From: JBBTCJ01 sp038043285
GTDB taxonomy: Bacteria > Planctomycetota > Phycisphaerae > UBA1845
Length of the DNA stretch: 8,161 nt
Direction of reading: 5' to 3'
Assembly: GCA_038043285.1 (NCBI GenBank)
Contig: JBBTCJ010000018.1
Coordinates: 1-8,161, forward strand
The notes below the pieces were generated by a model. That model ran no database searches and had not been told where the DNA came from. It was given only the letters and a program-made list of their open reading frames with translations. This document shows, in pieces, positions 1 through 8,161 of the stretch. Position numbers and translations under genes: made by a program. Numbering within the stretch: position 1 is the first letter of the stretch; the number at the start of each line of letters is the position of its first letter.

Positions 1-1
1 A

Positions 2-2610
<2,609 letters not shown>

Positions 2611-2614
<4 letters not shown>

Positions 2615-3267
2615 GAACCCTCGTCCCCAACCGGTTCCTCTTCTCGTTTGAGATCCCTATCGCCCATCGCGCCTCCCTGCCGCGGATGACCGGACGACTC
2701 GCCGACTGGACGGACGTCGAACGGCTCCCCAACCTCGGCGAGATGGATGGCCGACCCGATTTCGCCGACGTCTGGGCCTGTTGGAACTCAACCGGCCTCG
2801 CCGTCGCCTGCCGAGTCGAGGGCAGGCGCCACCCCCTTATCTGCAATCCGAAGTCGCACTGGACCAGCGATAACCTGCGCCTGTGCATCGACACCCGCGA
2901 TGCAAGAACCAATCGTCGGGTCACCCGCTTCTGCCATCAACTCTTTTTCCTCCCGACCGGAGCGGGGCGGAAGAAGGACCAGCCGGCCGCCGGCGCCGGA
3001 AAGTTCCAGCGTACCCGTGAGGAAGCCCCGACGATCGCCGTCGAAAAACTCCAGGTGGCAGCCGAGGTTCGCGGGACGGGTTACTCCCTGGAAGCCTTCG
3101 TCCCGGCTGAATGCCTCTTCGGCTTCGATCCCGAGCAGCACCCGCGCATCGGGTTCTATTACCTCATCGAGGACCGCGATTTTGGCCAACAATACCTCAC
3201 CGTCGGCGACGACCTCGCCTGGAACGTCGATCCATCCACGTGGGCCACCGCCGTCCTCGCTCGATAG
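2611..3267 (+). CDS. CBM9-like (carbohydrate-binding family 9 / DOMON-type fold) cytoplasmic protein coupled to uvrA
   Basis: The 218-residue protein starts at an ATG sharing four bases (ATGA) with the uvrA stop, which suggests translational coupling; the frame is open further upstream but that part is a shadow of uvrA. Visible features resemble family-9 carbohydrate-binding-like beta-sandwich domains: ADWTDVERLP (31-40), FADVWACWNSTGLAVACRVEG (51-71), SDNLRLCIDTRDAR (86-99), FCHQLFFLPTG (107-117), GYSLEAFVPAECLFGFDP (157-174) and a final IGFYYLIEDRDFGQQYLTVGD segment. There is no signal peptide or membrane segment, so it probably stays in the cytoplasm, unlike most proteins with this fold, which are secreted enzymes. 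I recall close relatives downstream of planctomycete uvrA genes, so the pairing is probably conserved. The ligand is unknown; nothing proves sugar binding, and no catalytic motif is visible. Confidence 0.82.
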
Positions 3268-3340
3268 CTCTCGACGCTGCAAGGTCTCCAGGTCTTGCAA
3301 TGGTGATCACTCGCGGAACACACGCACCAGCCCTGCCTAA

Positions 3341-3355
3341 ACGGTCGCGGACCGT
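3341..3355. repeat. Short perfect inverted repeat in the spacer before the CDGSH gene
   Basis: ACGGTC and GACCGT form a perfect 6-base stem around a 3-base GCG loop, followed by the palindrome GTGCAC. It sits in the 221-base non-coding spacer 3268-3488. It could be an operator or a weak transcript end for the uvrA pair. No T-run follows, so it is not a standard intrinsic terminator. I found no convincing -35/-10 promoter in the rest of the spacer. Confidence 0.4.
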
Positions 3356-3476
3356 GCACCGTGGAAAGGCGCTTTCGCCGGACGGGCGGTCCATTCCCTT
3401 GCCGTCCGACACGGGTTATCCTCTCCGATCGTCTCGACCTGACGGGCCGAAAGGCAGATCGCCGCCCGCTCGATTG

Positions 3477-3483
3477 AAAGGAG
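3477..3483 (+). promoter_or_regulatory. Ribosome binding site fixing the CDGSH start
   Basis: AAAGGAG lies five bases before the ATG at 3489. It decides the start of the CDGSH gene, because the same frame stays open upstream through non-coding sequence with other possible starts. Confidence 0.85.
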
Positions 3484-3488
3484 TTCGT

Positions 3489-3728
3489 ATGGCCGAACGA
3501 AAAACCGACACTCGCCCCATCGTGATCGACGAGACCCCGGGCAGGAAGGCCTACTGCCAGTGCGGCTGGTCGCAAAAACTTCCCTACTGCGACGGCAGCC
3601 ACAGCGTCCGACAGACGGGCATCGGTCCGCACGTCTGCGACGTCGCCGAAGCGGGAAAGAAGGCCGTCTGCCAGTGCTTCCGAACGGGTAACGCCCCCTG
3701 GTGCGACGGCTCGCATTCCCGTTCTTAA
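3489..3728 (+). CDS. Tandem CDGSH-type iron-sulfur protein
   Basis: A 79-residue protein with two copies of the CDGSH motif, pattern CxCx2(S/T)x3PxCDGSH. The first is residues 23-38, with ligands C23, C25, C34 and H38. The second is residues 61-76, with ligands C61, C63, C72 and H76. In this family three cysteines and one histidine bind a 2Fe-2S cluster, so two clusters per chain are expected, as in the mitochondrial two-motif type (CISD3-like). No membrane anchor is present, so the protein is probably soluble. Bacterial members are thought to act in electron transfer or iron-sulfur and redox handling; the exact partner is unknown. The start is set by AAAGGAG just upstream. The prepilin peptidase gene follows after 19-34 bases, so the two may share a transcript, though no functional link is evident. 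Confidence 0.95.
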   Translation: MAERKTDTRPIVIDETPGRKAYCQCGWSQKLPYCDGSHSVRQTGIGPHVCDVAEAGKKAVCQCFRTGNAPWCDGSHSRS

Positions 3729-3747
3729 GCCTTCTCCCCAAACTGCC

Positions 3748-5265
3748 GTGGAGGCCCTCCCGTTGATCACGCTGGTGACGCTCTGGTGGCTCGCCTTCTG
3801 GACCGCCGTCGGACTCGCCGTCGGCAGTTTCCTGAACGCCGTGATTTTTAGGCTCCCACGAGGCCGCTCCCTGCGCTCCCCCGTTTGGTCCGCCTGCCCC
3901 CACTGCCGCAGGCGCATCCAGTGGTTCGACAACGTTCCGATCCTCAGTTTCATCAATCTCCGCGGACGCTGTCGGCACTGCGGCGTCCCCATCGCGACCA
4001 GTTACCTTGTCGTCGAAGCCGCCATGGCCGTCATCGTGCTCATGCTGCTCGACGCTTTCATGATCGGCGCGGTTCGTGAGGGGCTGAGTCGAAGCCCCGT
4101 CGGCCTGACCGAACGCCTCGCCCTCGATTGGCCGATCCTCGTAGCCCACGTCGTCCTGATGGCTTGTCTCTTTGCGATGTCCGCGATCGACCTCGAACAT
4201 TATTGGGTGGACATCCGCTTCACGAACTTCGTGGTCGTCTGTGGATTCATTCTCCACGTCATTTGGACGCCGCGCCACTCCGCAGCATGGCCTAGGCCGT
4301 CCGACGCCACGTCCGCCATGTCCCTTCTGGCGTGTTTGGGGCTAGGCCTTGCCGCCCTTCTCTGGATGATCCACCGAGAGCCGATTGATCCCGATGAGCC
4401 GGTCGTTTCGGAAGACCCTCCCCCTGAACCGTCCACCGAACCTGCGGGGCATCCACCTCGCCGCCCGCCCCCGTCCCTGGCTTCTCCCTCGCGGGCCGCG
4501 GGATGGGTTGCCGTTCTGCTCGTGGTTGCCCTCCTGGGCGCCCTAGGGTTGACCGAGGCCAACGACGTTCCGCTTCGGCACTCGGGTCGCGCCTTGATCC
4601 CCCTGATGTTCCTCTTTGGCATTGTCTTGCTGCAAAGCACAATTTCCCGCGAATCGGACGTGGCGATCATGGAGGCCATCCATCAGGAACGACATTCCGC
4701 CCGCGGCATGGTCCTCGCGGAGCTGGTCCTGCTTCTCCCGGCCGTTTCCCTTGGAATCCTGGGCCTGTGGCTGATGCTTCACGGCGGCCCGTTTTCCGAC
4801 CGCGTCAGCAGCGCCATCCATACCGAAGTGAATGTCGGGTGGCTCACCATGATGCGCTCCTGGCAACCTCTGCATGGGCTGGCCACCGCCGCGACTGGTT
4901 ACGCCATCGCCGGAGCCTTGGGCTGGGCGATCCGCATCGCCTTCACGCTGCTCTTCGGTAAGGAGGCCTTCGGGGTCGGCGACATCCACCTCATGGCCGC
5001 CGCCGGGTGCGTCGCCGGTTGGCCTGTGGTCGCCCTGGCGTTTGTCCTGACCTGCGTCATCTCCCTCGTAGGTTGGCTGGCGACCCTGCCCTTCAAGCGG
5101 ACCCGCGCCCTGCCCCTTGGACCTTGGCTTTCCTTGTCCATCCTCGTGGTCGTCGTCTTCTACGACCCCATGGTCCGCTGGCCCCCGATCTCCCGCGCCG
5201 TGGAGGTCGCTCAATGGTACGGCGGTCGTATTTCACAGCCCGCCGGGCCGGAGAAACGCCCGTGA
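3748..5265 (+). CDS. Prepilin peptidase (A24 aspartic protease) with large insertion
   Basis: This inner-membrane bifunctional enzyme family cleaves the leader of type IV prepilins or type II secretion pseudopilins and often N-methylates the new end. The N-terminal part has GSFLNAVIFRLPRG (26-39) and the cysteine pairs C50/C53 and C75/C78 (CPHC, CRHC). The first likely catalytic aspartate is D148 in SAIDLEHYWVD; the second is D412 in GVGD (409-412), followed by the usual small-residue helix and LPLGPWLSLS near 455. At 505 residues it is about twice the usual 250-290. The excess lies between the two aspartates: a Pro/Glu-rich loop (about 210-250) and roughly three extra hydrophobic segments (252-268, 281-297, 322-343). 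The start is uncertain. GTG at 3748 has no clear Shine-Dalgarno, whereas TTG at 3763 follows GGAGG (3750-3754) at eight bases and would drop five residues. The end overlaps the next gene's GTG. No pilin or secretion gene is in the window to show which system it serves. Confidence 0.92.
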   Translation: MEALPLITLVTLWWLAFWTAVGLAVGSFLNAVIFRLPRGRSLRSPVWSACPHCRRRIQWFDNVPILSFINLRGRCRHCGVPIATSYLVVEAAMAVIVLMLLDAFMIGAVREGLSRSPVGLTERLALDWPILVAHVVLMACLFAMSAIDLEHYWVDIRFTNFVVVCGFILHVIWTPRHSAAWPRPSDATSAMSLLACLGLGLAALLWMIHREPIDPDEPVVSEDPPPEPSTEPAGHPPRRPPPSLASPSRAAGWVAVLLVVALLGALGLTEANDVPLRHSGRALIPLMFLFGIVLLQSTISRESDVAIMEAIHQERHSARGMVLAELVLLLPAVSLGILGLWLMLHGGPFSDRVSSAIHTEVNVGWLTMMRSWQPLHGLATAATGYAIAGALGWAIRIAFTLLFGKEAFGVGDIHLMAAAGCVAGWPVVALAFVLTCVISLVGWLATLPFKRTRALPLGPWLSLSILVVVVFYDPMVRWPPISRAVEVAQWYGGRISQPAGPEKRP

Positions 5266-5639
5266 GCCTTGCGTTGAAACGCTTCCAGGTCTATCTTCGA
5301 ACCGGCGTTGTCGTCCTCTTGGTGGGGGCGATCGGCATCGTCCTCTTGAAGAACCGCAACCACGAGGCTCGCTTTTGGTTCTTTGGACTTTCGGACGAGA
5401 ACGCGCCGGTCAATGTGGTGTGGTTGTTGGTCTCCACCGCTGGAACCACGCTGCTGATCGCGCGGATCGTCTGGTTCATGCGCGGCTTGATGCGCGACAT
5501 GCGTGAACTCCGCCACGCGGGCTTGGTATGTGAACAACAGCGCCGCGCCGCCGAATTGGACGAGCGCGAGCGACGACTCGACGAGAAACTCAAGGCCGCC
5601 GGATCGACCGGCGCGACCGAATCCACCGGGGAGGAATAG
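5262..5639 (+). CDS. Small membrane protein, LapA-like (DUF1049-type)
   Basis: A 125-residue protein with two membrane segments (about 13-29 and 50-72) separated by NRNHEARFWFFGLSDENAPVN, then a charged helix likely to form a coiled coil (about 85-112, rich in Glu and Arg) and a polar tail. The order helix, short loop with an Asn then an FWFFG strand, helix, cytoplasmic coil matches LapA-domain proteins, which in E. coli help regulate lipopolysaccharide synthesis; the match is by pattern only. Two starts are plausible. GTG at 5262 overlaps the previous stop (GTGA) and has GGAG at 5250-5253. ATG at 5214 has GGAGG at 5202-5206 and would add 16 residues (MVRRSYFTARRAGETP). I chose the GTG because the overlap is typical of coupled genes and the extra residues look arbitrary, but the choice is not firm. 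Confidence 0.7.
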   Translation: MSLALKRFQVYLRTGVVVLLVGAIGIVLLKNRNHEARFWFFGLSDENAPVNVVWLLVSTAGTTLLIARIVWFMRGLMRDMRELRHAGLVCEQQRRAAELDERERRLDEKLKAAGSTGATESTGEE

Positions 5640-5662
5640 AAGTTGAAACCGCGCATCGGCGC

Positions 5663-5670
5663 AAGGAGGA
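5663..5670 (+). promoter_or_regulatory. Ribosome binding site fixing the OmpA-family start
   Basis: AAGGAGGA lies five bases before the ATG at 5676. It favours this start over the upstream in-frame TTG at 5643, which would add 11 residues ahead of the signal peptide. Confidence 0.85.
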
Positions 5671-5675
5671 GCGGC

Positions 5676-6353
5676 ATGGTTGGGCGGAGAGCGTTCGCTG
5701 GATTCGCATGTGCATGGATCACAATGGCTTCGTGGGGGTGCGCCTCGCAGGACAAGGCCAAACTCGGCTCGCTGGAGGAACGCAATCGGCAGCTTACCAA
5801 TCAGCTCAACAAGGCCAACTCAGATCTAGAGGCCGCAATGCGCGAGCGCGATGCCTTCAACGCCCGCCTCGCCAACGCCTTGCGCGACGCCGACGCCCTT
5901 CGCGCCCAGATGGTCGAAAAACCCGACGCCCAGCCGGCGCCGCCGGGCTGGACCGCCGTCCCCGGCGGCGGGATGATCGCCATTGAGGACGACCTTCTCT
6001 TTGCCCCCGGCAAAGCCGCCTTGCGCGATGAAGCCCGACGCACCCTGGACAAGATCGTCAGCACCCTCAACGGCGAGTACGGCTCCAAGGACATCATGGT
6101 CTTCGGCCACACCGACGACCGCCCCATCAAGAAGAGCGGCTGGGCCGACAACTGGCAGCTCAGCACCGAACGCTCGCTTGCCGTCGTTCGCTACCTCCGC
6201 GAGCACGGCGTCGAGCCCAATCGCCTCGTCGCCGCCGGCTGCGGCGAGAATCGCCCGCGGACGCCCAACACCACCGAACCGAATCGCACGGCCAACCGCC
6301 GCGTGGAGATATTCGCCATTGAACCGCAATCCAAGACCGGGCGTGGAAAGTAG
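5676..6353 (+). CDS. OmpA/MotB-type peptidoglycan-binding protein, probable lipoprotein
   Basis: A 225-residue protein. It begins with two arginines and a hydrophobic stretch ending in MASWGC, so C22 is a likely lipid-anchoring cysteine; tryptophan just before the Gly-Cys is unusual for a lipobox, so anchoring is probable rather than certain. A charged coiled-coil segment follows (about 30-80) and then a Pro-rich link. The OmpA C-terminal domain spans about 99-215: DDLLFAPGKAAL, FGHTDDRPI (143-151), NWQLSTERSLAVVRYL (159-174), GCGENRPRTPN and NRTANRRVEI (203-212). The aspartates at 147-148 and the arginine at 204 are in the positions that hold diaminopimelate in this family. The NW.LS..R wording is closest to MotB-type domains, but there is no MotB transmembrane helix with its ion-channel aspartate and no MotA neighbour, so a flagellar stator role is unlikely. 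It probably tethers an envelope membrane to the cell wall. It lies 36 bases after the LapA-like gene and is likely co-transcribed. Confidence 0.93.
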   Translation: MVGRRAFAGFACAWITMASWGCASQDKAKLGSLEERNRQLTNQLNKANSDLEAAMRERDAFNARLANALRDADALRAQMVEKPDAQPAPPGWTAVPGGGMIAIEDDLLFAPGKAALRDEARRTLDKIVSTLNGEYGSKDIMVFGHTDDRPIKKSGWADNWQLSTERSLAVVRYLREHGVEPNRLVAAGCGENRPRTPNTTEPNRTANRRVEIFAIEPQSKTGRGK

Positions 6354-6378
6354 CCGCTTGGAGATTTGCGCCGGGTAC

Positions 6379-6401
6379 CACTGGCGGCTTGCCCGCCAGT
6401 G
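6379..6401. repeat. Perfect 9-base hairpin, dispersed-repeat type
   Basis: CACTGGCGG (6379-6387) and CCGCCAGTG (6393-6401) pair perfectly around CTTGC. It begins 25 bases after the OmpA-family stop. Just downstream lie the 10-base palindrome GCACCGGTGC (6417-6426) and a TTGCCA/TGGCAA pair (6408-6413, 6436-6441) enclosing it. The form resembles intergenic repeats I recall from planctomycete genomes. It lacks a T-run, so a terminator role is not supported. Confidence 0.7.
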
Positions 6402-6447
6402 CCCTGATTGCCAAGTGCACCGGTGCCCCGTCCTCTGGCAACGCGTC

Positions 6448-6469
6448 GGGTAGGTGTTCGCACCTGCCT
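6448..6469 (+). terminator. Stable UUCG-loop hairpin, possible transcript end or processing site
   Basis: In RNA, GGGUAGGUG and CACCUGCCU pair over nine positions (two of them G-U) around a UUCG loop. It stands about 95 bases after the last gene of the envelope cluster, where a transcript end is expected. No U-run follows, so Rho-independent termination is doubtful; it may stabilise the 3' end or simply be part of the repeat cluster. Confidence 0.35.
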
Positions 6470-6493
6470 TGACCATTGGCTGGGCGCCCGATG

Positions 6494-6522
6494 CTCGCAC
6501 AGCGAGGGTGGCGAGGGTGGGG
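6494..6522. repeat. Small hairpin plus short direct repeat
   Basis: CTCGC (6494-6498) and GCGAG (6502-6506) form a small stem, followed by GCGAGGGTGG repeated twice in tandem (6502-6511, 6511-6520, sharing one base). A degraded sequence of similar form (CCTCGCGCAGCGA) occurs near 7845-7857 in the last spacer, which suggests that both derive from one repeat family. Confidence 0.5.
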
Positions 6523-6549
6523 ACGGTCTCAAACGCCGATCGACAATCT

Positions 6550-6575
6550 CCTCTCCCCCGTCCTCGGGGGAGAGG
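6550..6575. repeat. Perfect 11-base G/C-rich hairpin repeat
   Basis: CCTCTCCCCCG (6550-6560) and CGGGGGAGAGG (6565-6575) pair perfectly around TCCT, and the element continues as GCCAGGGTGAGGGGG to 6590. This form (CTCTCCCCC ... GGGGGAGAGGG followed by CAGGGTGAGGGG) is a widespread dispersed repeat in many bacterial genomes, by recollection. It sits 94 bases upstream of the B12/GTPase gene and could influence its expression, but nothing shows that it does. Confidence 0.8.
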
Positions 6576-6669
6576 GCCAGGGTGAGGGGGTCGTTTGTTC
6601 CACTGCTCTTGAGCCATGGTCGATGTCGCATGGAACGGATGGCGCGGCGCGGATTTTGAGTTGAGCCTA

Positions 6670-7773
6670 ATGTCTACGCCTCCTCGCATTCTCCTCGCCA
6701 AGATCGGCCTCGACGGCCACGATCGCGGCGTCAAGGTGCTCGCCCGCTCGTTCCGCGACGCGGGCATCGAGGTCATCTACACCGGTCTCTGGCAGACCTG
6801 CGAAACCACCATGGTCGCCGCTCTGCAAGAGGACGTCGACGTCGTCGGCGTAAGTTTGCTCTCCGCCGCGCACCTCACCGTTATGCCCGAACTCCTGCGC
6901 ATCCGCGCCGAACTCGGTATCCACTACATTCCTGTCGTGCTTGGCGGCATCGTGCCCGAAACCGACCATCCCAGGATCCGCGAAATGGGCGTCGCCGCCG
7001 TCTTCAACCCCGGCTCGCCTATGGACCGCATCGTGGCCACGATCCGCGAACTGGCGGCCAATCACCGGTCGCTCGACCTGCATGAACTCCAGGCCGGTTA
7101 CGCCCGCCGCGACGCCCGCAGCCTCGGCAAACTCATCACCGCCGTTCAACGCGAACTGGACCTCGGCGGATGGCGCCCGCCACCGGGAACCGCGCGCATC
7201 ATCGGCGTCACCGGATCGCCCGGCGTCGGCAAAAGCTCCTTCATCGCCAAGCTTGCCAAACGTCTTCGAGCCGCCGGCAAGCGCGTGGCCGTCGCCGCCA
7301 TCGACCCCAGCAGTCCCATCACCGGCGGCGCCCTGCTCGGCGATCGCCTCCGCATGATGAGCGGAAACGGCGACGCCGGCTTCTTTGTGCGTAGCCTCTC
7401 CTCCGGCGAGGCCCAGGGCGGACTTGCGCCCCGTTGCCGTGAAGTGGTCGAAGTGTTGGCCGGGTTCGGCTTCGACTATGTGATCGTCGAGACCGTCGGC
7501 GCCGGCCAGGGCGACGTCGCCGTCCGACATCTGACGAAGAACATTGTCCTCCTGCTCATGCCCGACAGCGGCGACGCCGTGCAGTTCTCGAAAGCCGGCA
7601 TCATGGAGATCGCCTCTGCCTTCGTCCTCAACAAGTGCGACCTCGCCGGCGCCGACGCGACCCACGCCCAGTTGATCGGCGCCGTTGGCGACGCCCGCCC
7701 GATCTTCAGGGTCAGCACCGTCCGCGACGAGGGCATCGACGTGGTTGCCGACTGGGTCACCCAAACCCCCTGA
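6670..7773 (+). CDS. B12-binding domain fused to MeaB/ArgK-type GTPase (IcmF front-half-like)
   Basis: A 367-residue fusion. Residues 5-130 are a cobalamin-binding domain of the acyl-CoA mutase type: KIGLDGHDRG (11-20) carries the DxHxxG motif (D15, H17, G20) whose histidine binds cobalt, followed by GVSLLSAAH (60-68) and VVLGGIVPETD (89-99). Residues 138-367 are a MeaB-type G domain: the lead helix LQAGYARRDARSLGKLI, Walker A GSPGVGKS (182-189), AIDPSSPITGGALLGDR (210-226), VETVGAGQGD (273-282) and NKCD (321-324) for guanine. MeaB GTPases gate cofactor loading of methylmalonyl-CoA-type mutases. This order equals the first two parts of the fused isobutyryl-CoA mutase IcmF, but the mutase barrel is absent and no mutase gene is in view. 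The usual C-terminal dimerisation arm of MeaB is also missing, and MeaB's GQSE/GQSD-like motif reads GQGD. ATG 6670 is chosen because it directly precedes the domain; no strong ribosome site is visible, and ATG 6616 would add 18 unlikely residues. Confidence 0.93.
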   Translation: MSTPPRILLAKIGLDGHDRGVKVLARSFRDAGIEVIYTGLWQTCETTMVAALQEDVDVVGVSLLSAAHLTVMPELLRIRAELGIHYIPVVLGGIVPETDHPRIREMGVAAVFNPGSPMDRIVATIRELAANHRSLDLHELQAGYARRDARSLGKLITAVQRELDLGGWRPPPGTARIIGVTGSPGVGKSSFIAKLAKRLRAAGKRVAVAAIDPSSPITGGALLGDRLRMMSGNGDAGFFVRSLSSGEAQGGLAPRCREVVEVLAGFGFDYVIVETVGAGQGDVAVRHLTKNIVLLLMPDSGDAVQFSKAGIMEIASAFVLNKCDLAGADATHAQLIGAVGDARPIFRVSTVRDEGIDVVADWVTQTP

Positions 7774-7994
7774 TCCCGCTTGGGTTCGCCTGCTTCGTCG
7801 ATGCGATCCATGGCGGTCCATTGTCGGGTGGCATAGTGCCCCATCCTCGCGCAGCGATCGTTGGGGCCGCCTTCCATCGACAACCTGGCATGGTGTCCAT
7901 CCCGCCTGGGCCGCTTGGAGCGGGGCGTGGCCATTCCGCCGCCCATCAAGCATCACTGTCAGATGGCTTCGTTTCGTAAAAATCTATTTCGCAA

Positions 7995-8033
7995 TTGCCG
8001 CCATGTATCACTCGTTCAAGGCGAGGGCGGCAA
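7995..8033. repeat. Interrupted inverted repeat TTGCCGCC / GGCGGCAA
   Basis: TTGCCGCC (7995-8002) pairs perfectly with GGCGGCAA (8026-8033). Inside, CTCG (8011-8014) pairs with CGAG (8022-8025), so the 3' arm is continuous over 12 bases while the 5' arm has an 8-base bulge (8003-8010). It is about 220 bases after the fusion gene and no T-run follows. It may be the edge of a repeat or a small structured RNA; there is no further support. Confidence 0.5.
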
Positions 8034-8137
8034 GCATCCATACCGAACATTATCCTAACACCTGGAGGGACGGAGTCAAGGGGCTTTTTTGGGGGGGATT
8101 TTTCGCGGTCCGTGACACTTCCGGCGGGATCTTTTGT

Positions 8138-8153
8138 GGCCCCGTAAGGGGCC
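8138..8153. repeat. Perfect hairpin GGCCCC-GTAA-GGGGCC
   Basis: A perfect 6-base stem with a GTAA loop at the window's end. With the T6-G7-A-T5 run 35 bases before it, it looks like the border of a dispersed repeat or a structured leader continuing past the window. Its purpose cannot be judged from what is present. Confidence 0.55.
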
Positions 8154-8161
8154 GAGGAATG

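Larger units (their letters stand above)
7774..8161. other. Non-coding terminal stretch without a convincing gene
   Basis: No open frame here carries a recognisable domain or a good ribosome site. The stretch begins with degenerate inverted repeats (GGCGG 7812-7816 with CCGCC 7867-7871, enclosing a CCTCGCGCAGCGA motif). It becomes AT-richer near 7975-8000, and ends with T6-G7-A-T5 (8085-8103) and a short hairpin. The closing ATG at 8159-8161 has a purine run only one base before it, too close for a normal start, so I do not call a gene there. Confidence 0.6.

Noticed and set aside
3337..4278. 313-codon minus-strand frame over CDGSH and the prepilin peptidase
   Set aside because: It crosses two well-supported plus-strand genes, and its sequence is charged, low in complexity and unrecognisable.
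5676..6353. Flagellar stator protein MotB
   Set aside because: The C-terminal domain wording is MotB-like, but the N-terminus is a lipoprotein-type signal with a coiled coil and lacks the stator helix aspartate; no motA is adjacent.
6667..7956. 429-codon open frame on the minus strand
   Set aside because: It is antisense to the B12/GTPase fusion. Its composition is that of a GC-rich shadow frame and no domain is visible in it.
7861..8058. 65-codon plus-strand frame after the fusion gene
   Set aside because: It has no ribosome site, no recognisable residue pattern, and runs through inverted repeats.
8085..8103. Rho-independent terminator at the T6/T5 runs
   Set aside because: No stable stem directly precedes either T-run, and the G7 run between them does not fit a terminator.

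Overview
The window is GC-rich, densely coding and entirely on the + strand. Its gene types suggest a planctomycete or near relative: a UvrA with a long C-terminal extension, a coupled carbohydrate-binding-module-9-like protein, an enlarged prepilin peptidase, and several dispersed hairpin repeats. This taxonomic reading is inference from remembered family features; no marker gene such as rRNA is present.

Layout. Bases 1-2614 hold the 3' part of uvrA: the end of ATPase domain I, all of ATPase domain II with its zinc module, then a ~400-residue extension containing two related modules. Two repeat insertions have been absorbed in frame into its linkers (278-367 and 1432-1539). An ATGA overlap leads into a 218-residue cytoplasmic CBM9-like protein (2611-3267). 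After a 221-base spacer comes a small tandem CDGSH iron-sulfur protein (3489-3728). A tightly packed envelope cluster follows: a prepilin peptidase with a large insertion (3748-5265), a LapA-like small membrane protein (5262-5639) and an OmpA/MotB-type probable lipoprotein (5676-6353). A 316-base non-coding stretch (6354-6669) is packed with hairpins. Next is a fusion of a B12-binding domain with a MeaB-type GTPase (6670-7773), which resembles the front part of the fused mutase IcmF. The last 388 bases show no convincing gene, only inverted repeats and homopolymer runs.

How the genes fit together. UvrA (nucleotide excision repair damage recognition) and the CBM9-like protein are translationally coupled, but the function of the second is unknown. 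The prepilin peptidase, LapA-like and OmpA-like genes probably form one transcription unit concerned with the envelope; CDGSH may be its first gene, being only 19-34 bases upstream. The B12/GTPase fusion stands apart between repeat-rich spacers and would need a mutase partner encoded elsewhere. I see no CRISPR array, tRNA, rRNA, phage module or recognisable defence system. The least ordinary items are the B12-MeaB fusion without its mutase, the duplicated UvrA extension, and the repeat DNA translated inside uvrA.
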